A DNA stretch of 64,000 bases from Clostridium sp. OS1-26 (GCF_030915445.1 NZ_CP133264.1:4125208-4189207); one strand, 5' to 3'; shown: positions 1 through 9,328, counted from the stretch's first letter. The notes: generated by a model from the sequence alone, not told the origin. Numbers and translations are program-made.

Positions 1-9
1 TTTATTTAT

Positions 10-37
10 ATAGCTATCGGTTGCCGATAGCTATTTT
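10..37. terminator. Hairpin, probable terminator of the gene left of the window
   Basis: An 11-bp perfect stem (ATAGCTATCGG with its complement) closes a 3-base loop and is followed by only three T residues. It probably ends transcription of an upstream gene outside the window; it does not match the fluoride riboswitch that can precede ClC genes. Confidence 0.5.
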
Positions 38-80
38 AAATTCCATAATTTTTAAGTGAAGTTAATGGAGGTGAATTTAT

Positions 81-1673
81 ATGAAAATTGACAACAATAA
101 TTGTACTTCTGATACTTTATTTTTTATGCAAAAATATAGAATCAAGTTAGTAAGTGAAGGTATTATGGTAGGTCTGATATCTGGTTTATTAGTTGTATTT
201 TATAGACTAGCCCTAGATAAAGCAGGTATACTAGCTAAAAATATTTATAAAACTCAAACAGAAAATATTTGGTTGATACCTATATGGATTATTGTGCTAA
301 CAATTGCAGGATACGTTGTAGGAACTATGATAAAGAAAAATTCTATGATCAGTGGAAGTGGAATACCTCAAGTTGAGGGAATATTAATGGGACACCTTAA
401 TATGAACTGGTGGACAGTTATAGTTGAGAAATTTATTGGTGGCGTGATATGTATTATAGCTGGATTATCTTTAGGAAGAGAAGGCCCATCAATTCAACTT
501 GGAGCGGCTGTAGGTCAAGGGTTTAGTAGAATATTTAAGAGAATAAAAATTGAAGAAAAATATCTTATTACCAGTGGTGCAAGTGCTGGCCTAGCAGCAG
601 CTTTTAATGCGCCTTTAGCCGGAGTAATTTTTGCTCTGGAGGAAGTACATAAAAACTTTTCACCCTTAGTGCTGATTTCTACAATGTCAGCATCTTTAGT
701 GGCAGACTTTATATCAAAGGAATTTTTTGGGCTAAAGCCAATATTTCAATTTGAAAGTTTTTCTGTGCTTCCACTGAAATATTATGCTTTTATTATTATA
801 TTCGGAATAATAATAGGTATGTTTGGAGTTTTTTATAATTATACTTTGCTTAAAACGCAAAATTTATATGCAAGTCAGAAATGGCTAAAGGTACAGTTCA
901 GACCAATTATTCCATTTGTCTTAGCAGGTATTCTTGGATTGTTTTTACCAGAGGTTCTAGGTGGTGGTCATGAACTTATAGTATCAATAATTAATGGCAA
1001 TAACACATTAAAATTTTTATTTGTTTTACTATTGATAAAGTTTGCTTTTTCGATGGTTAGTTTTGGCTCAGGTGCACCAGGTGGAATCTTCTTTCCTTTA
1101 CTAGTAATAGGAGGAATGACTGGAGCTATTTATGGAACTATTTTAGTTAAACTTGTTCATTTTCCACCTCAATATGTAAATAACTTTATGATATTGGGAA
1201 TGGCAGGTTATTTTACAGCAATAGTAAGAGCCCCGATTACTGGAAGTATTTTAATTACTGAAATGACAGGTTCATTTAATCACTTATTATCTTTGGCATT
1301 AGTATCTATCATTGCATATATTATAGCTGATTTGATGGGCTCAAAGCCGATTTATGAATCACTACTTGAGAGAATATTGGCAAAGAATGGTCGCAAAGAG
1401 TTATCAGAAGATAACAATGTAAAAACAATTTTAGAAGTTGTAGTACATCACGGTTCATACCTTGAAGGTAAAAAAATTAAAGAACTAAATATGCCAGAGA
1501 AGTGTTTGTTAGTGTCAATAAAAAGAGGAGATAATGAAGTTATTCCAAGAGGTAACACCAGTATTTATGCAGGTGATTATTTAGTTGTTCTAACTAGTGA
1601 ACATAGTGAAATAAGTATAAGAGAAAACTTATTGAAAATGGCAGAAAGTTCTTATGCTATTAATAATGCCTAA
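81..1673 (+). CDS. ClC-family chloride channel/antiporter with C-terminal TrkA-C (RCK_C) domain
   Basis: A 530-residue integral membrane protein of the voltage-gated chloride channel family. The selectivity motifs are all visible: GSGIP (92-96), GREGP (132-136) with gating glutamate E134, and GGIFFP (334-339). A second glutamate in FALEEV (E188) matches the proton-pathway glutamate of bacterial H+/Cl- antiporters, so exchange rather than passive conductance is likely. Residues about 450-530 resemble a TrkA-C ligand-binding domain, which in related proteins senses nucleotides or ions; the ligand here is unknown. The start is supported by GGAGGTG at 67-73. It stands alone, with palindromic repeats downstream. 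Confidence 0.93.
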   Translation: MKIDNNNCTSDTLFFMQKYRIKLVSEGIMVGLISGLLVVFYRLALDKAGILAKNIYKTQTENIWLIPIWIIVLTIAGYVVGTMIKKNSMISGSGIPQVEGILMGHLNMNWWTVIVEKFIGGVICIIAGLSLGREGPSIQLGAAVGQGFSRIFKRIKIEEKYLITSGASAGLAAAFNAPLAGVIFALEEVHKNFSPLVLISTMSASLVADFISKEFFGLKPIFQFESFSVLPLKYYAFIIIFGIIIGMFGVFYNYTLLKTQNLYASQKWLKVQFRPIIPFVLAGILGLFLPEVLGGGHELIVSIINGNNTLKFLFVLLLIKFAFSMVSFGSGAPGGIFFPLLVIGGMTGAIYGTILVKLVHFPPQYVNNFMILGMAGYFTAIVRAPITGSILITEMTGSFNHLLSLALVSIIAYIIADLMGSKPIYESLLERILAKNGRKELSEDNNVKTILEVVVHHGSYLEGKKIKELNMPEKCLLVSIKRGDNEVIPRGNTSIYAGDYLVVLTSEHSEISIRENLLKMAESSYAINNA

Positions 1674-1691
1674 TAATTTTATAAGCATTTT

Positions 1692-1845
1692 TGTTTATCC
1701 GATGACTACCTGCTCTAATACTCCCATCACACTCGGTGAAAGCGACTATCACCAAAGTGTACGCTATGAGCGGCTAACGCCCTGGATAACGATTTACCCT
1801 AAAGGATAACGTCTTCTAAGTGCTAAAGATGCTAAGAACTCTGTT
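1692..1845. repeat. Intergenic palindromic element, partial copy
   Basis: Much of the 316-base gap after the ClC gene is a dispersed element. The stretch TTATCCGATGACTACCTGCT and the following CTAATACTCCC recur in reverse complement near 29000-29050, and a GGTGATAGTCGCTT-like core (complement strand) recurs near 22350. No reading frame is present. Confidence 0.6.
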
Positions 1846-1904
1846 TATATGTTATAATAAAGTAAAATATGGGAAAACTTATTTTAGATATGAATATAAT
1901 TGTT

Positions 1905-1943
1905 TATATATAGAGGTAAAAGCGGTTAGTTAACCTATATATA
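1905..1943. repeat. Short palindromic element (terminal-repeat form)
   Basis: TATATAGAGGT followed by GGTTAGTTAACC and TATATA forms a compact palindrome just upstream of pepF. It resembles the short forms at 26960, 37724 and 52664, which share a GTTAAC centre and a flanking AGAGGT. Confidence 0.45.
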
Positions 1944-1989
1944 ATCTAAGTACTTAGTAGTCTTTAAAATTGATAAAGGGGAGATTGTA

Positions 1990-3792
1990 ATGTCAGAGGT
2001 TAAAAAGATTAAAACTAGAGATGAAATACCACAGGAGTACAAATGGAAAGTTGATAAAATATATAAGAATGAGGAGCAGTGGGAAAAGGATTTTGAAAAT
2101 TTAAAGATGAGAGTTCCTAAACTTATAGAGTTCTCAGGCAAACTAGGAAATGGAAAGTATTTATTAGAATATCTTAAGCTAGATGAAGAGGTATCAAGAC
2201 TTGCTGGTAAATTAGCAGTTTATGCTCATTTGAAAAGTGATGAAGATACTGCCAATCCAACATACCAAGCTCTAAAAGACAAGATATTTACGTATATTGC
2301 GGAAATAGGTAGCACTCAAGCATTTTTTGTTCCAGAAATTTTGAGCCTTCCTGAAGGAACTATAGAAAAAGAAATAGAAAACAATCCAGATTTAAAAATG
2401 TATACTTTTCTACTGGAAGATATATTAAAAAGAAAACCTCACACCCTGACAAAAGAAAAAGAAGAGCTTATGGCTTCAGTTTCAGACTGTTTAAATGCAC
2501 CGGATAGAATTTTTAGTATGTTATCAGATGCAGATATGACTTTTACTGTAATCAAGGATGAGGAAGGCAATAATGTAGAATTAACGGAAGCTAATTATGG
2601 AAGCTATATTCAATCTAAAGATAGAAGAGTAAGACAAGAAGCATTCAAAGGATTATTTGACACCTATAATAAATACAGAAATACCTTTGCAGCATCTTTG
2701 ACTTCATCAATTAAAAACTTTATCTTTACATCTAAAACAAGAAACTATAGTAGTGCCTTAGAGTGCTCATTAAAGCCTAATAACATACCATTAGGGGTAT
2801 ATGAAAATACCGTTGATACTATAAATAAAAATTTAAGTTCACTTCATAGATACGTTAAAATTAAGAAAAAGCTTTTGGGATTAGATGAGATTCATATGTA
2901 TGATTTATATGTGCCTATTATCGATACTCCAAAGGAAAATATAGAATTTGATGATGCGGTAAAGATTGTAAAAGAAGGTATAAAACCATTAGGAGAAGAG
3001 TATTTAAATATTTTTAGTGAAGGAATAGAAGAAGGTTGGATAGATATATATCCTAACAAAGGTAAAAGAGGTGGAGCATATTCTTCAGGAGATTATGATA
3101 CTATGCCTTATGTACTTTTAAATTACGATTTTAAGCTAAATGATGTTTCAACTCTTGCACATGAGATGGGGCACTCAATACATTCTTACTATTCAAGAAA
3201 AAATCAACCTTATGTTTATGCTGATTATTCGTTATTTGTTGCTGAGGTTGCATCAACTACAAACGAAAGTTTATTAATAAGATATTTGATAGATAAGGAA
3301 AATGATAAAAATAAGAAACTATACCTTATAAATCAACAGTTAGAACAAATAAGGACTACAGTGTTTAGGCAAGTTATGTTTGCTGAATTTGAGAAAACTA
3401 CTCATGAGAGTATAGAAAATGGAAAGCCTCTCACTGCAGAAGATTTAAGCAAAATCTGGCACGAACTAAATGTAAAATACTTTGGACCAGACATGGTTAT
3501 AGATAATGAAATAAATATAGAATGGGCTAGAATACCACACTTTTACAGGGATTTCTACGTATATCAATATGCTACTGGATATGCTGCAGCGAATTCTTTT
3601 GCTAGACAAATACTTGAAGATAGGGAAGAGGCTATAGAGCTATATAAAGGATTCTTGAAAAGCGGTTCTAGTGATTATCCAATAAATGTACTTAAAAAGG
3701 CTGGAGTAGACATGACAACACCTAAACCACTAGAAGATACCATAAAAAGATTTGATGAATTACTAGATATGTTAGAAAATAGTTTGAATTAA
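1990..3792 (+). CDS. pepF: Oligoendopeptidase F (M3B metallopeptidase)
   Basis: A 600-residue cytoplasmic zinc oligopeptidase, the usual PepF length. The gluzincin motif HEMGH lies at residues 391-395, and the third zinc ligand is the glutamate of VAEVASTTNE (E419). The N-terminal half carries the helical lobe that restricts the enzyme to short peptides; family members cleave peptides of roughly 7-17 residues and serve peptide turnover. There is no signal peptide. GGGGAG eight bases before the ATG is the ribosome site. The gene is monocistronic, with its own terminator at 3815-3849. Confidence 0.95.
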   Translation: MSEVKKIKTRDEIPQEYKWKVDKIYKNEEQWEKDFENLKMRVPKLIEFSGKLGNGKYLLEYLKLDEEVSRLAGKLAVYAHLKSDEDTANPTYQALKDKIFTYIAEIGSTQAFFVPEILSLPEGTIEKEIENNPDLKMYTFLLEDILKRKPHTLTKEKEELMASVSDCLNAPDRIFSMLSDADMTFTVIKDEEGNNVELTEANYGSYIQSKDRRVRQEAFKGLFDTYNKYRNTFAASLTSSIKNFIFTSKTRNYSSALECSLKPNNIPLGVYENTVDTINKNLSSLHRYVKIKKKLLGLDEIHMYDLYVPIIDTPKENIEFDDAVKIVKEGIKPLGEEYLNIFSEGIEEGWIDIYPNKGKRGGAYSSGDYDTMPYVLLNYDFKLNDVSTLAHEMGHSIHSYYSRKNQPYVYADYSLFVAEVASTTNESLLIRYLIDKENDKNKKLYLINQQLEQIRTTVFRQVMFAEFEKTTHESIENGKPLTAEDLSKIWHELNVKYFGPDMVIDNEINIEWARIPHFYRDFYVYQYATGYAAANSFARQILEDREEAIELYKGFLKSGSSDYPINVLKKAGVDMTTPKPLEDTIKRFDELLDMLENSLN

Positions 3793-3814
3793 ATTAAAAT
3801 TATTATGATATAGG

Positions 3815-3849
3815 AAATAGGTACGAATTAAAATTCGCACCTATTTTTG
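3815..3849 (+). terminator. Intrinsic terminator after pepF
   Basis: Stem AAATAGGT-CGAAT pairs with ATTCG-ACCTATTT around a 4-base loop, with one internal mismatch. The right arm runs into a T-rich tract. Confidence 0.8.
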
Positions 3850-4124
3850 CATTTACTATTTAAAATTAAATATAAATATTGTATTATTAATAGGTGGAGT
3901 ATTTACGTACTAGTTCCATAAACTAGTAGTTTACCAAATGGCGACAAACACAAGTTTGTATAAAGTATATAATATGGATTTCAATAATATGGACTATAAG
4001 GAATAAATATTTTGTATTACCATAAAAAAATACTGGATATAATATTAAAAAATATAGAAATAAATGATATAATGGGTTTACTTAGTTTTTTGACATAAAG
4101 ATACAAAATTTTTGAAAAGGGGAG
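3850..4124 (+). other. Leader/intergenic region before the NlpC/P60 gene
   Basis: Contains two small hairpins, ACTAGT..ACTAGT near 3910-3930 and ACAAAC..GTTTGT near 3945-3960. I could not match them to a known riboswitch class. TTGACA at 4090 has no good -10 partner at 17 bases. No gene is seen. Confidence 0.4.
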
Positions 4125-5137
4125 ATGATGTTGAATAAATTGTTTAAATTTGTTGTTGTTACCTGCACTGGAGTGTTAATGTTCAGTAGTTCAGTTTTAG
4201 CAAATCCTGCAGCAAATAATAATCAGACTTCAGCAAATGGAAGTATTGAAAAAAAGATAGAAATGTTGGACAACCAGATAGAAGACACCATGAGAAAAAT
4301 AGAAAGCAATAAGAAAGATCTAAATAGTACGCAAAGTCAAATAAAAAATTTACAAAAGGAAGTATCTGACACTGAAAAAGATATAACGCTTCGTGAAGAT
4401 ATATTTAAGAAAAGAGTGAGAGCAGCATATATTAGCGGTGTAGATAGCTACCTAGATATTATATTAAATTCAAAAGATATGCAGGATTTTGTTTGGAGAT
4501 TGGAAGCAATTAAAAAAATTGTACAGTTTGATAACAAGGCAATGGCCGAGTTAAGTAGTAAAAAAGAAAAAATGCTTGCAGATCAAAAACAATTAAAGGA
4601 TAAGAATGATAAGTTATTGGCATTAAAAACAGATAATGAAAAAAGCTATCCAAGCTTAAAATAGATAAAGAAGATCAGAAAAAAATGTTAGCACAGGTGC
4701 AAGTCTCACAAAGAAGCTATGCATTGGCGAGCACATCTGGTACTAGAAACAGCTTATCTAGAGGATCAGTGTCTATTTCAGCTGGCTCTAATAGTAATGT
4801 TGTATCTTATGCCTATAATTTTCTAGGTACTCCATATCTTTGGGGAGGAACTTCTCCATCAGGATTCGACTGTTCTGGATTTACTCAATATGTATATGGT
4901 CACTTTGGAGTAGGACTAGGAAGAACTACATATGATCAGATAAATGACGGTTCACCTGTATCAAGAGATCAGCTGCAACCGGGAGATTTGGTTTTATTTG
5001 GATCCTCAAGTAATCCACATCACATAGGAATATATGTTGGAAACGGAATGTACATACATGCTCCACATACAGGGGATGTAGTAAAAGTATCATCTCTTGA
5101 TAGGGGAGACTTTTTAACTGGTCGTAGAGTTAAATAA
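4125..5137 (+). CDS. Secreted NlpC/P60 peptidoglycan endopeptidase with coiled-coil N-terminus (frameshifted)
   Basis: A cell-wall hydrolase expected to cut peptide stems of peptidoglycan. The first part has a signal peptide (about 1-26), then a long coiled coil of the CwlO/PcsB type. The second part carries the NlpC/P60 domain, with catalytic Cys in FDCSGF (codon 4871-4873) and His in HHIGIYVG (codon 5021-5023). The two parts are in different frames. The first stops at 4662, and the second is open from 4640 through the A6 tract 4639-4644. One extra A would give a continuous 337-residue protein. This is either a real frameshift, slippage, or a homopolymer sequencing error. The start is ATG after GGGGAG. 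Confidence 0.85.
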
Positions 5138-5152
5138 TTAAATAGTTTACAT

Positions 5153-5182
5153 AAAATAAGCTCAATTATGAGCTTATTTTTT
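5153..5182 (+). terminator. Intrinsic terminator after NlpC/P60 gene
   Basis: Perfect stem AAAATAAGCTCA / TGAGCTTATTTT with loop ATTA, followed by two more T bases. Confidence 0.9.
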
Positions 5183-5206
5183 CAATATTTAAAGTAGGGG
5201 GATAAA

Positions 5207-5740
5207 ATGGATAAGATTGTTTGTTTAGTAGGAGAAAGTGGATGCGGCAAGAGCAGTGTTGCTGAAATATTGGAGAAAGAGGGATATAATTATATATTAA
5301 GCTATACTGACAGAAAAAAGAGAAATATTAATGAGAAAGGACATATTTTTATAGATATAAGTTATGAAGCATGGGTTTCTATGCATAAGGATTCTGAAAT
5401 AATAGCTGAAACCTTTTTCGACAAACACCATTATTGGTCCACAAAGGAGCAGTATAAAAATAAAGGAATAAGCGTATATACAGTAGATCCAAGAGGAGTA
5501 AGAGATTTAAAGAAACTAACTAGTGATGTTGAAATTATGGCTATCTATTTAAAATGCGACGAAATCAACAGAATTTCAAGAATGAAAAAGGATAATAGAG
5601 ATTTAGACATTATAAATGATAGAATAGAGAATGATAGAGAGGTTTTTAGGATAGTAGAGTGCGATTATGTTGTTGATGCCAATAAAGAGCTTAAAGATGT
5701 AGTAGAAGCAGTAAGAGAGATAATAAAGTTAGATAAATAG
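5207..5740 (+). CDS. Guanylate-kinase-like P-loop protein
   Basis: A 177-residue protein with Walker A GESGCGKSS at residues 9-17, then SYTDRKKR (32-39), which matches the phosphoacceptor-binding region of guanylate kinases (normally S-x-T-R-x-x-R). It is slightly shorter than Gmk (about 205 residues) and is not the canonical gene, so it may phosphorylate a different nucleotide or act as a stand-alone GK domain protein; the substrate is not deducible. GGGGG four bases before the ATG is the ribosome site. It sits alone between two terminator-like regions. Confidence 0.75.
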   Translation: MDKIVCLVGESGCGKSSVAEILEKEGYNYILSYTDRKKRNINEKGHIFIDISYEAWVSMHKDSEIIAETFFDKHHYWSTKEQYKNKGISVYTVDPRGVRDLKKLTSDVEIMAIYLKCDEINRISRMKKDNRDLDIINDRIENDREVFRIVECDYVVDANKELKDVVEAVREIIKLDK

Positions 5741-5911
5741 TAATATAGAAGGTTACTTATCTAATATGTTTTTCAATTAATACCACAACTAATCGTTTTT
5801 AAAACTTATAAGCTTGTTTATAAATTAAAAAATGTTCAGTATAAAATTTTGTAATCAGGAGCAAAATATATTCTGTAGTTAATACATTATTTTTGAAAGA
5901 GGTGTTTTTTT

Positions 5912-6262
5912 ATGAACGCTACAATAATGGCTCCTAACGCAGAATATCAAGCTTGCCTTGATGCTTGTCACAAATGTGCGCAAATCTGTCAGGAATGTTT
6001 TAGATTATGTTTAGAAGAACAAGATGTTAAGTCAAGAGAACATTGTATACTTGATCTAATGGACTGTGCTGATGCTTGTACAATGGCTGGTTGTGCAATA
6101 TCAAGAAGAAGCAAACATTTAAAACAAATATGCGAAATGTGTGCTAATATTTGTGATGAATGTGCAAAAGAATGCAGCAAATTTAATGATGATCACAATA
6201 GAATGTGTGCAGATGCCTGCCGCAAATGTGCAGATGAATGCAGAAAAATGGTAAGTATGTAG
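5912..6262 (+). CDS. Cys-rich four-helix-bundle protein, Csp/DUF326-like (probable cytosolic copper storage)
   Basis: A 116-residue protein with 19 cysteines (15, 19, 22, 26, 29, 33, 45, 52, 56, 61, 74, 77, 81, 84, 88, 99, 103, 106, 110), mostly spaced i, i+3/i+4, as on the inner faces of a helical bundle. This is the pattern of Csp copper storage proteins, which hold many Cu(I) ions inside a tetramer of four-helix bundles. No signal peptide or Tat motif is present, so it is the cytosolic (Csp3-like) type. AGAGGTG precedes the ATG. No copper ATPase or CsoR lies nearby, so a copper role rests on family resemblance. Confidence 0.8.
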   Translation: MNATIMAPNAEYQACLDACHKCAQICQECFRLCLEEQDVKSREHCILDLMDCADACTMAGCAISRRSKHLKQICEMCANICDECAKECSKFNDDHNRMCADACRKCADECRKMVSM

Positions 6263-6349
6263 TAACATATTTTGTTGACGTTCATAGTGTAAATTGGACA
6301 AAGGATAAAACAAAATAAATACTAGTATAAATTTTGCATGAATATTAGG

Positions 6350-6380
6350 AGCAGAGGTGTTATTTAACCTCTGCTTTATT
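6350..6380. terminator. Terminator between Csp-like gene and ldh (convergent)
   Basis: AGCAGAGGT pairs with ACCTCTGCT around an 8-base loop, then TTTATTT. It lies between two genes that converge. Confidence 0.75.
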
Positions 6381-6391
6381 TAGTAATTATT

Positions 6392-7339
6392 TTAAATATG
6401 AAGTTGTGATATAAAATCTTTAAGAGAAGCAGCGGATTTCACTAGATTTTCCTCTTCAGAAGAGTTTAACGGCACTGAAAGAGAATCTATTATACCTGAT
6501 CGACCGATTACTGAAGGTATACTCATATAAACATCTTCTATTCCATATTGTCCTGTAAACATTTTTGAAATCGTTAGTATAGAATTTTCATCACCTAGTA
6601 TTGCTTCAATAATTCTTCTTATAGATAGAGCTATTGCGTAATTTGTATAGCCTTTTCCTTGGATAATGCCTTTAGAAGTATTTTTAACCTCATCAGCTAT
6701 TGAAAGCATAAAATCACCACCGCATTTTTTACAAATATGATTGCAATATTGATCTACCTTCATTCCAGCTATACTAGTTAGACTCCAGGCAGCGATTTCT
6801 GAATCACCATGTTCTCCCAGTATATAGGTATGTATATTTCTAGAGTCTATATGAAAATGTTTTGCAAGCATATATTTAAATCTTGATGTATCAAGAACGG
6901 TGCCAGAGCCAATAACTCTTGAGGATGGAAAACCAGAAAGTTTATATGTTATATAGCTAAGGATATCTACTGGATTTGAAACTACAATTATTATGCTATC
7001 TGGGCAGTATTTAGTGATTTCAGGAACTATTGATTTAAATACTTGAAGATTAGTATTTATTAAATCCAATCTAGATTGCCCTGGCTTTCGTCCTACACCA
7101 GCTGTAATAATTACAATGTCAGAATCCTTGGTATCAACATAATCTCCAGATATAATTTCTACTGGTTTTACAAAAGATACCCCATGTGATAAATCCATTG
7201 TTTCAGCTAAGGATTTTTCTTTATTTATATCAACTATTACTATTTCTGATGCAAGTCCTGAATTCATTATAGTAAAGGCTGTTGTAGATCCCACAGCTCC
7301 AGCTCCTATTATTGATATTTTTATATTTTTAGCCTTCAT
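6392..7339 (-). CDS. ldh: L-lactate dehydrogenase
   Basis: NAD-dependent reduction of pyruvate to L-lactate in the cytoplasm. Counting from the ATG at 7339 (315 residues), the Rossmann motif is IGAGAVGS (11-18), substrate-specificity Gln is Q88 in GRKPGQSR (malate enzymes have Arg there), and catalytic His is H177 in GEHGDSE. The frame stays open to a TTG at 7354 and an ATG at 7345, but GGAGGG lies seven bases before the ATG at 7339, which I chose. The upstream flank is a palindromic element, and no fructose-bisphosphate site can be judged from sequence. Confidence 0.92.
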   Translation of the reverse strand: MKAKNIKISIIGAGAVGSTTAFTIMNSGLASEIVIVDINKEKSLAETMDLSHGVSFVKPVEIISGDYVDTKDSDIVIITAGVGRKPGQSRLDLINTNLQVFKSIVPEITKYCPDSIIIVVSNPVDILSYITYKLSGFPSSRVIGSGTVLDTSRFKYMLAKHFHIDSRNIHTYILGEHGDSEIAAWSLTSIAGMKVDQYCNHICKKCGGDFMLSIADEVKNTSKGIIQGKGYTNYAIALSIRRIIEAILGDENSILTISKMFTGQYGIEDVYMSIPSVIGRSGIIDSLSVPLNSSEEENLVKSAASLKDFISQLHI

Positions 7340-7458
7340 ACACATTCCCTCCAAGTATTAAAATATATATTTTAAAGTTATTTCTATAGTCTATTATAGC
7401 CTATTTAAATAAAAGGTATTATAATCCATAGAGAAAATCTTTATAACTTTTATTTATT

Positions 7459-7713
7459 CTATAGGGTTTCGAACTAAAAAATTGACTTACACAAAGGGAT
7501 ATGTTCCCAAGGCTGAAGGTAAATTTAAAAATTTTGTATCAGTCTTAGTGAAGGGTTTTAAGAGAACCTATGAAACTCCTCTTCCTTACGTCAGAGGAGT
7601 ATTCACTGAGTAAGCGACCATATCAAAATCGAAGATTTTAGCTCTCTGCTTAACGGACTGAAGCTTGGAAACTTAGATCGGGGCGTAAGTTAATTTTTGG
7701 CTTTTGAACCCTA
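7459..7713. repeat. Long palindromic intergenic element
   Basis: About 255 bases with inverted ends. The left end, CTATAGGGTTTCGAAC then AATTGACTTACAC, is mirrored by CGTAAGTTAATTTTTGG and TTTGAACCCTA at the right end. Inside, CCCAAGGCTGAAGG faces CTGAAGCTTGGAAAC. It fills most of the 378-base gap between ldh and the anti-sigma gene. The same arms occur at 22108-22484 and 42681-42840. There is no reading frame. Confidence 0.75.
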
Positions 7714-7717
7714 AATA

Positions 7718-8743
7718 TTAATTAATTGAATTTAATATTTTGGTCAATTCACTTTCAGGTAGATTTCCTGTAATAGTATATTGTATATTATTAGTTATCC
7801 ATTTGATTTCTGTTATTGTTAAGCTTGGATTATTTGCATCTTTACTCTTAGAAACATATGCTTTCGAGCCTTTAATATCAACACTTGTGCCAACATAACT
7901 TGTATAAGTAGTACTTTTGTTTTGAACTATTTTAAAATAAATATTTTCAAAACTATAGTTTAATTTTACACATATTTCTTTAGAGTTATCTTTAGGTATT
8001 GATATATCTGTAAGTTCAAATCCTTCTGGTACATATGAAGGCGTAAGGATTTTTCCTCCCCAGAAATTCTCTGCATCAGCTATAGTTGTAGATTTAGGTG
8101 CGTCTAGTGATGCCTTTACTGAAGGAAGTTCTTTGTTTAAGGTGCTATTTGCTGGAACATCATTTATCTTATTCGTGCTATTATTTAATATTGAGTTTTC
8201 TGGTGCTTTATTTGCTGTTTTATTTTCAGGTAAATTACTGGTCGGTTTAATTTCCTCTGTTTTATTTGAGGTTTTATCTTTTGTGGAATCTTCTAATTTG
8301 CTACTTTTGTTGCTATTAGATGAAGTAGTTTTTTCTCCGCTTTGATTATTTTTCAAAGTGGTATTACGGTCATTTTGTTGTGCTGTAGTTTTAGACTGGT
8401 TTTCGTTATTGACAACATTGTTTTTTAAATTATCTTGCTTAGCTATATTGCTTTTATCTGAAGAATGATCATTATTATGATCATTAAGGCTAACTGATTT
8501 ATGGGCTACTTCTTTACTATTATTATTGCGGGTTAAATTAGGATTATGTAGTATAAATTTATAGCTAAAAACTGAAAATGCCATAATAGCTGCTGATGCA
8601 GCAGTTATAAAAATAGGTTTAATGTTATATTTCTTTTCTTCTCTACATTTTTTTAGAGTTAATGACTTTAACTCGTCGGTAACTTTAATATCTTTAAGAA
8701 CAGAATCTGTGATTTCTCTCAAATTATTGATATCTTTATTCAT
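7718..8743 (-). CDS. Membrane-anchored putative anti-sigma factor with DUF4367-like C-terminus
   Basis: A 341-residue protein directly downstream of an ECF sigma factor gene and overlapping it by 8 bp, which is the usual sigma/anti-sigma arrangement. Residues 1-41 are a charged cytoplasmic segment, 42-65 one membrane span, and about 70-205 a low-complexity Asn/Lys/Ser/Thr linker. Residues about 225-341 are a folded extracellular domain (GGKILTPSYVPEGFEL...) like DUF4367. The cytoplasmic segment lacks a clear zinc HxxxCxxC motif (only one Cys, C33). Sequestration of the sigma factor and the signal sensed are inferred from context. Confidence 0.75.
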   Translation of the reverse strand: MNKDINNLREITDSVLKDIKVTDELKSLTLKKCREEKKYNIKPIFITAASAAIMAFSVFSYKFILHNPNLTRNNNSKEVAHKSVSLNDHNNDHSSDKSNIAKQDNLKNNVVNNENQSKTTAQQNDRNTTLKNNQSGEKTTSSNSNKSSKLEDSTKDKTSNKTEEIKPTSNLPENKTANKAPENSILNNSTNKINDVPANSTLNKELPSVKASLDAPKSTTIADAENFWGGKILTPSYVPEGFELTDISIPKDNSKEICVKLNYSFENIYFKIVQNKSTTYTSYVGTSVDIKGSKAYVSKSKDANNPSLTITEIKWITNNIQYTITGNLPESELTKILNSIN

Positions 8744-9251
8744 AGCTTATCTTCCCATCTAAATTATATTTTAAAACCTCTCTAGCTCTAAATAACCGAC
8801 TTCTCACTGTTCCCTCAGGTATACTTAATATTTTACTTATTTCAGCAGTTGAAGTTTCTTCATAATAATAAAGGATAACCACTTCTTTATATTTTTTAGG
8901 AAGCTTCATAACTTCATTTAATAACTCATTATATTGAAGTTGTTTTATAACCTCTTCATCGGGATTGTCCATCATATTATTGCTACAATTAATAAGTTTT
9001 TGATCCTGGCTAAATACTATTCTTTTTAGCCAAGAACTTCTTAATATATCTTTACAAGTATTCATAGTAATGGCTAAAATCCAGGTCTTCACACTACTAC
9101 TTCCCTGAAACTTATTAAAGTTTTTATATACTTTTACAAATACCTCTTGAAATGCATCCTCTGCAAGGTGTTTGTCCTTTAAGTATATGTACGCAATTCT
9201 GAGTACGTCATTTCCATATTCGTCAATTAGTCTCTCAATCTCTTTATCCAT
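8736..9251 (-). CDS. ECF-type RNA polymerase sigma factor
   Basis: A 171-residue sigma-70 family protein with region 2 (about residues 12-75, AEDAFQEVFVKVYKNF) and region 4 (about 110-165, EISKILSIPEGTVRSRLFRA), and no regions 1 or 3, as in ECF sigmas. It is co-transcribed and overlapping with the membrane anti-sigma gene. The ATG at 9251 is the first in frame after a stop. The only good ribosome site, AAGGAGG (9284-9290), is 32 bases away, with a stem-loop between. A candidate self-regulated promoter lies at 9302-9328. Confidence 0.9.
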   Translation of the reverse strand: MDKEIERLIDEYGNDVLRIAYIYLKDKHLAEDAFQEVFVKVYKNFNKFQGSSSVKTWILAITMNTCKDILRSSWLKRIVFSQDQKLINCSNNMMDNPDEEVIKQLQYNELLNEVMKLPKKYKEVVILYYYEETSTAEISKILSIPEGTVRSRLFRAREVLKYNLDGKISYE

Positions 9252-9260
9252 ATACGCAAT

Positions 9261-9293
9261 AATATCTTATGTCAAGATATTTTCCTCCTTTCA
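9261..9293 (-). promoter_or_regulatory. Hairpin between ribosome binding site and sigma-factor start codon
   Basis: On the minus strand AAGGAGG is followed two bases later by AATATCTT-GACAT-AAGATATT, an 8-bp perfect stem, and then nine bases and the ATG. Folding brings the effective spacing to about 11 bases, so the hairpin may be needed for initiation. Confidence 0.45.
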
Positions 9294-9301
9294 GCATATT
9301 A

Positions 9302-9328
9302 GACGTACTATAAACATCTTATGCTCCA
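9302..9328 (-). promoter_or_regulatory. Candidate ECF-type promoter of the sigma/anti-sigma operon
   Basis: On the minus strand TGGAGC (9328-9323) and CGTC (9305-9302) are separated by 17 bases. CGTC -10 elements are typical of Bacillus/Clostridium ECF sigmas and suggest autoregulation. The -35 is only a loose match to TGAAAC. Confidence 0.4.

Noticed and set aside
10-37. Fluoride riboswitch upstream of the ClC gene
   Set aside because: Only a simple hairpin is present; the conserved GGNGATGGNGTTCGCC and CTGATG parts of the fluoride class are absent.
3880-4124. Riboswitch (for example c-di-AMP) before the NlpC/P60 gene
   Set aside because: Two small hairpins are present, but none of the conserved ydaO, c-di-GMP or other class blocks could be found.
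4636-4646. Programmed -1 frameshifting (dnaX-type A-AAA-AAG) in the NlpC/P60 gene
   Set aside because: The bases are suitable, but the zero frame parses them as GAA-AAA-AGC, not as a tandem slippery pair, and the same kind of lesion appears in seven other unrelated genes.
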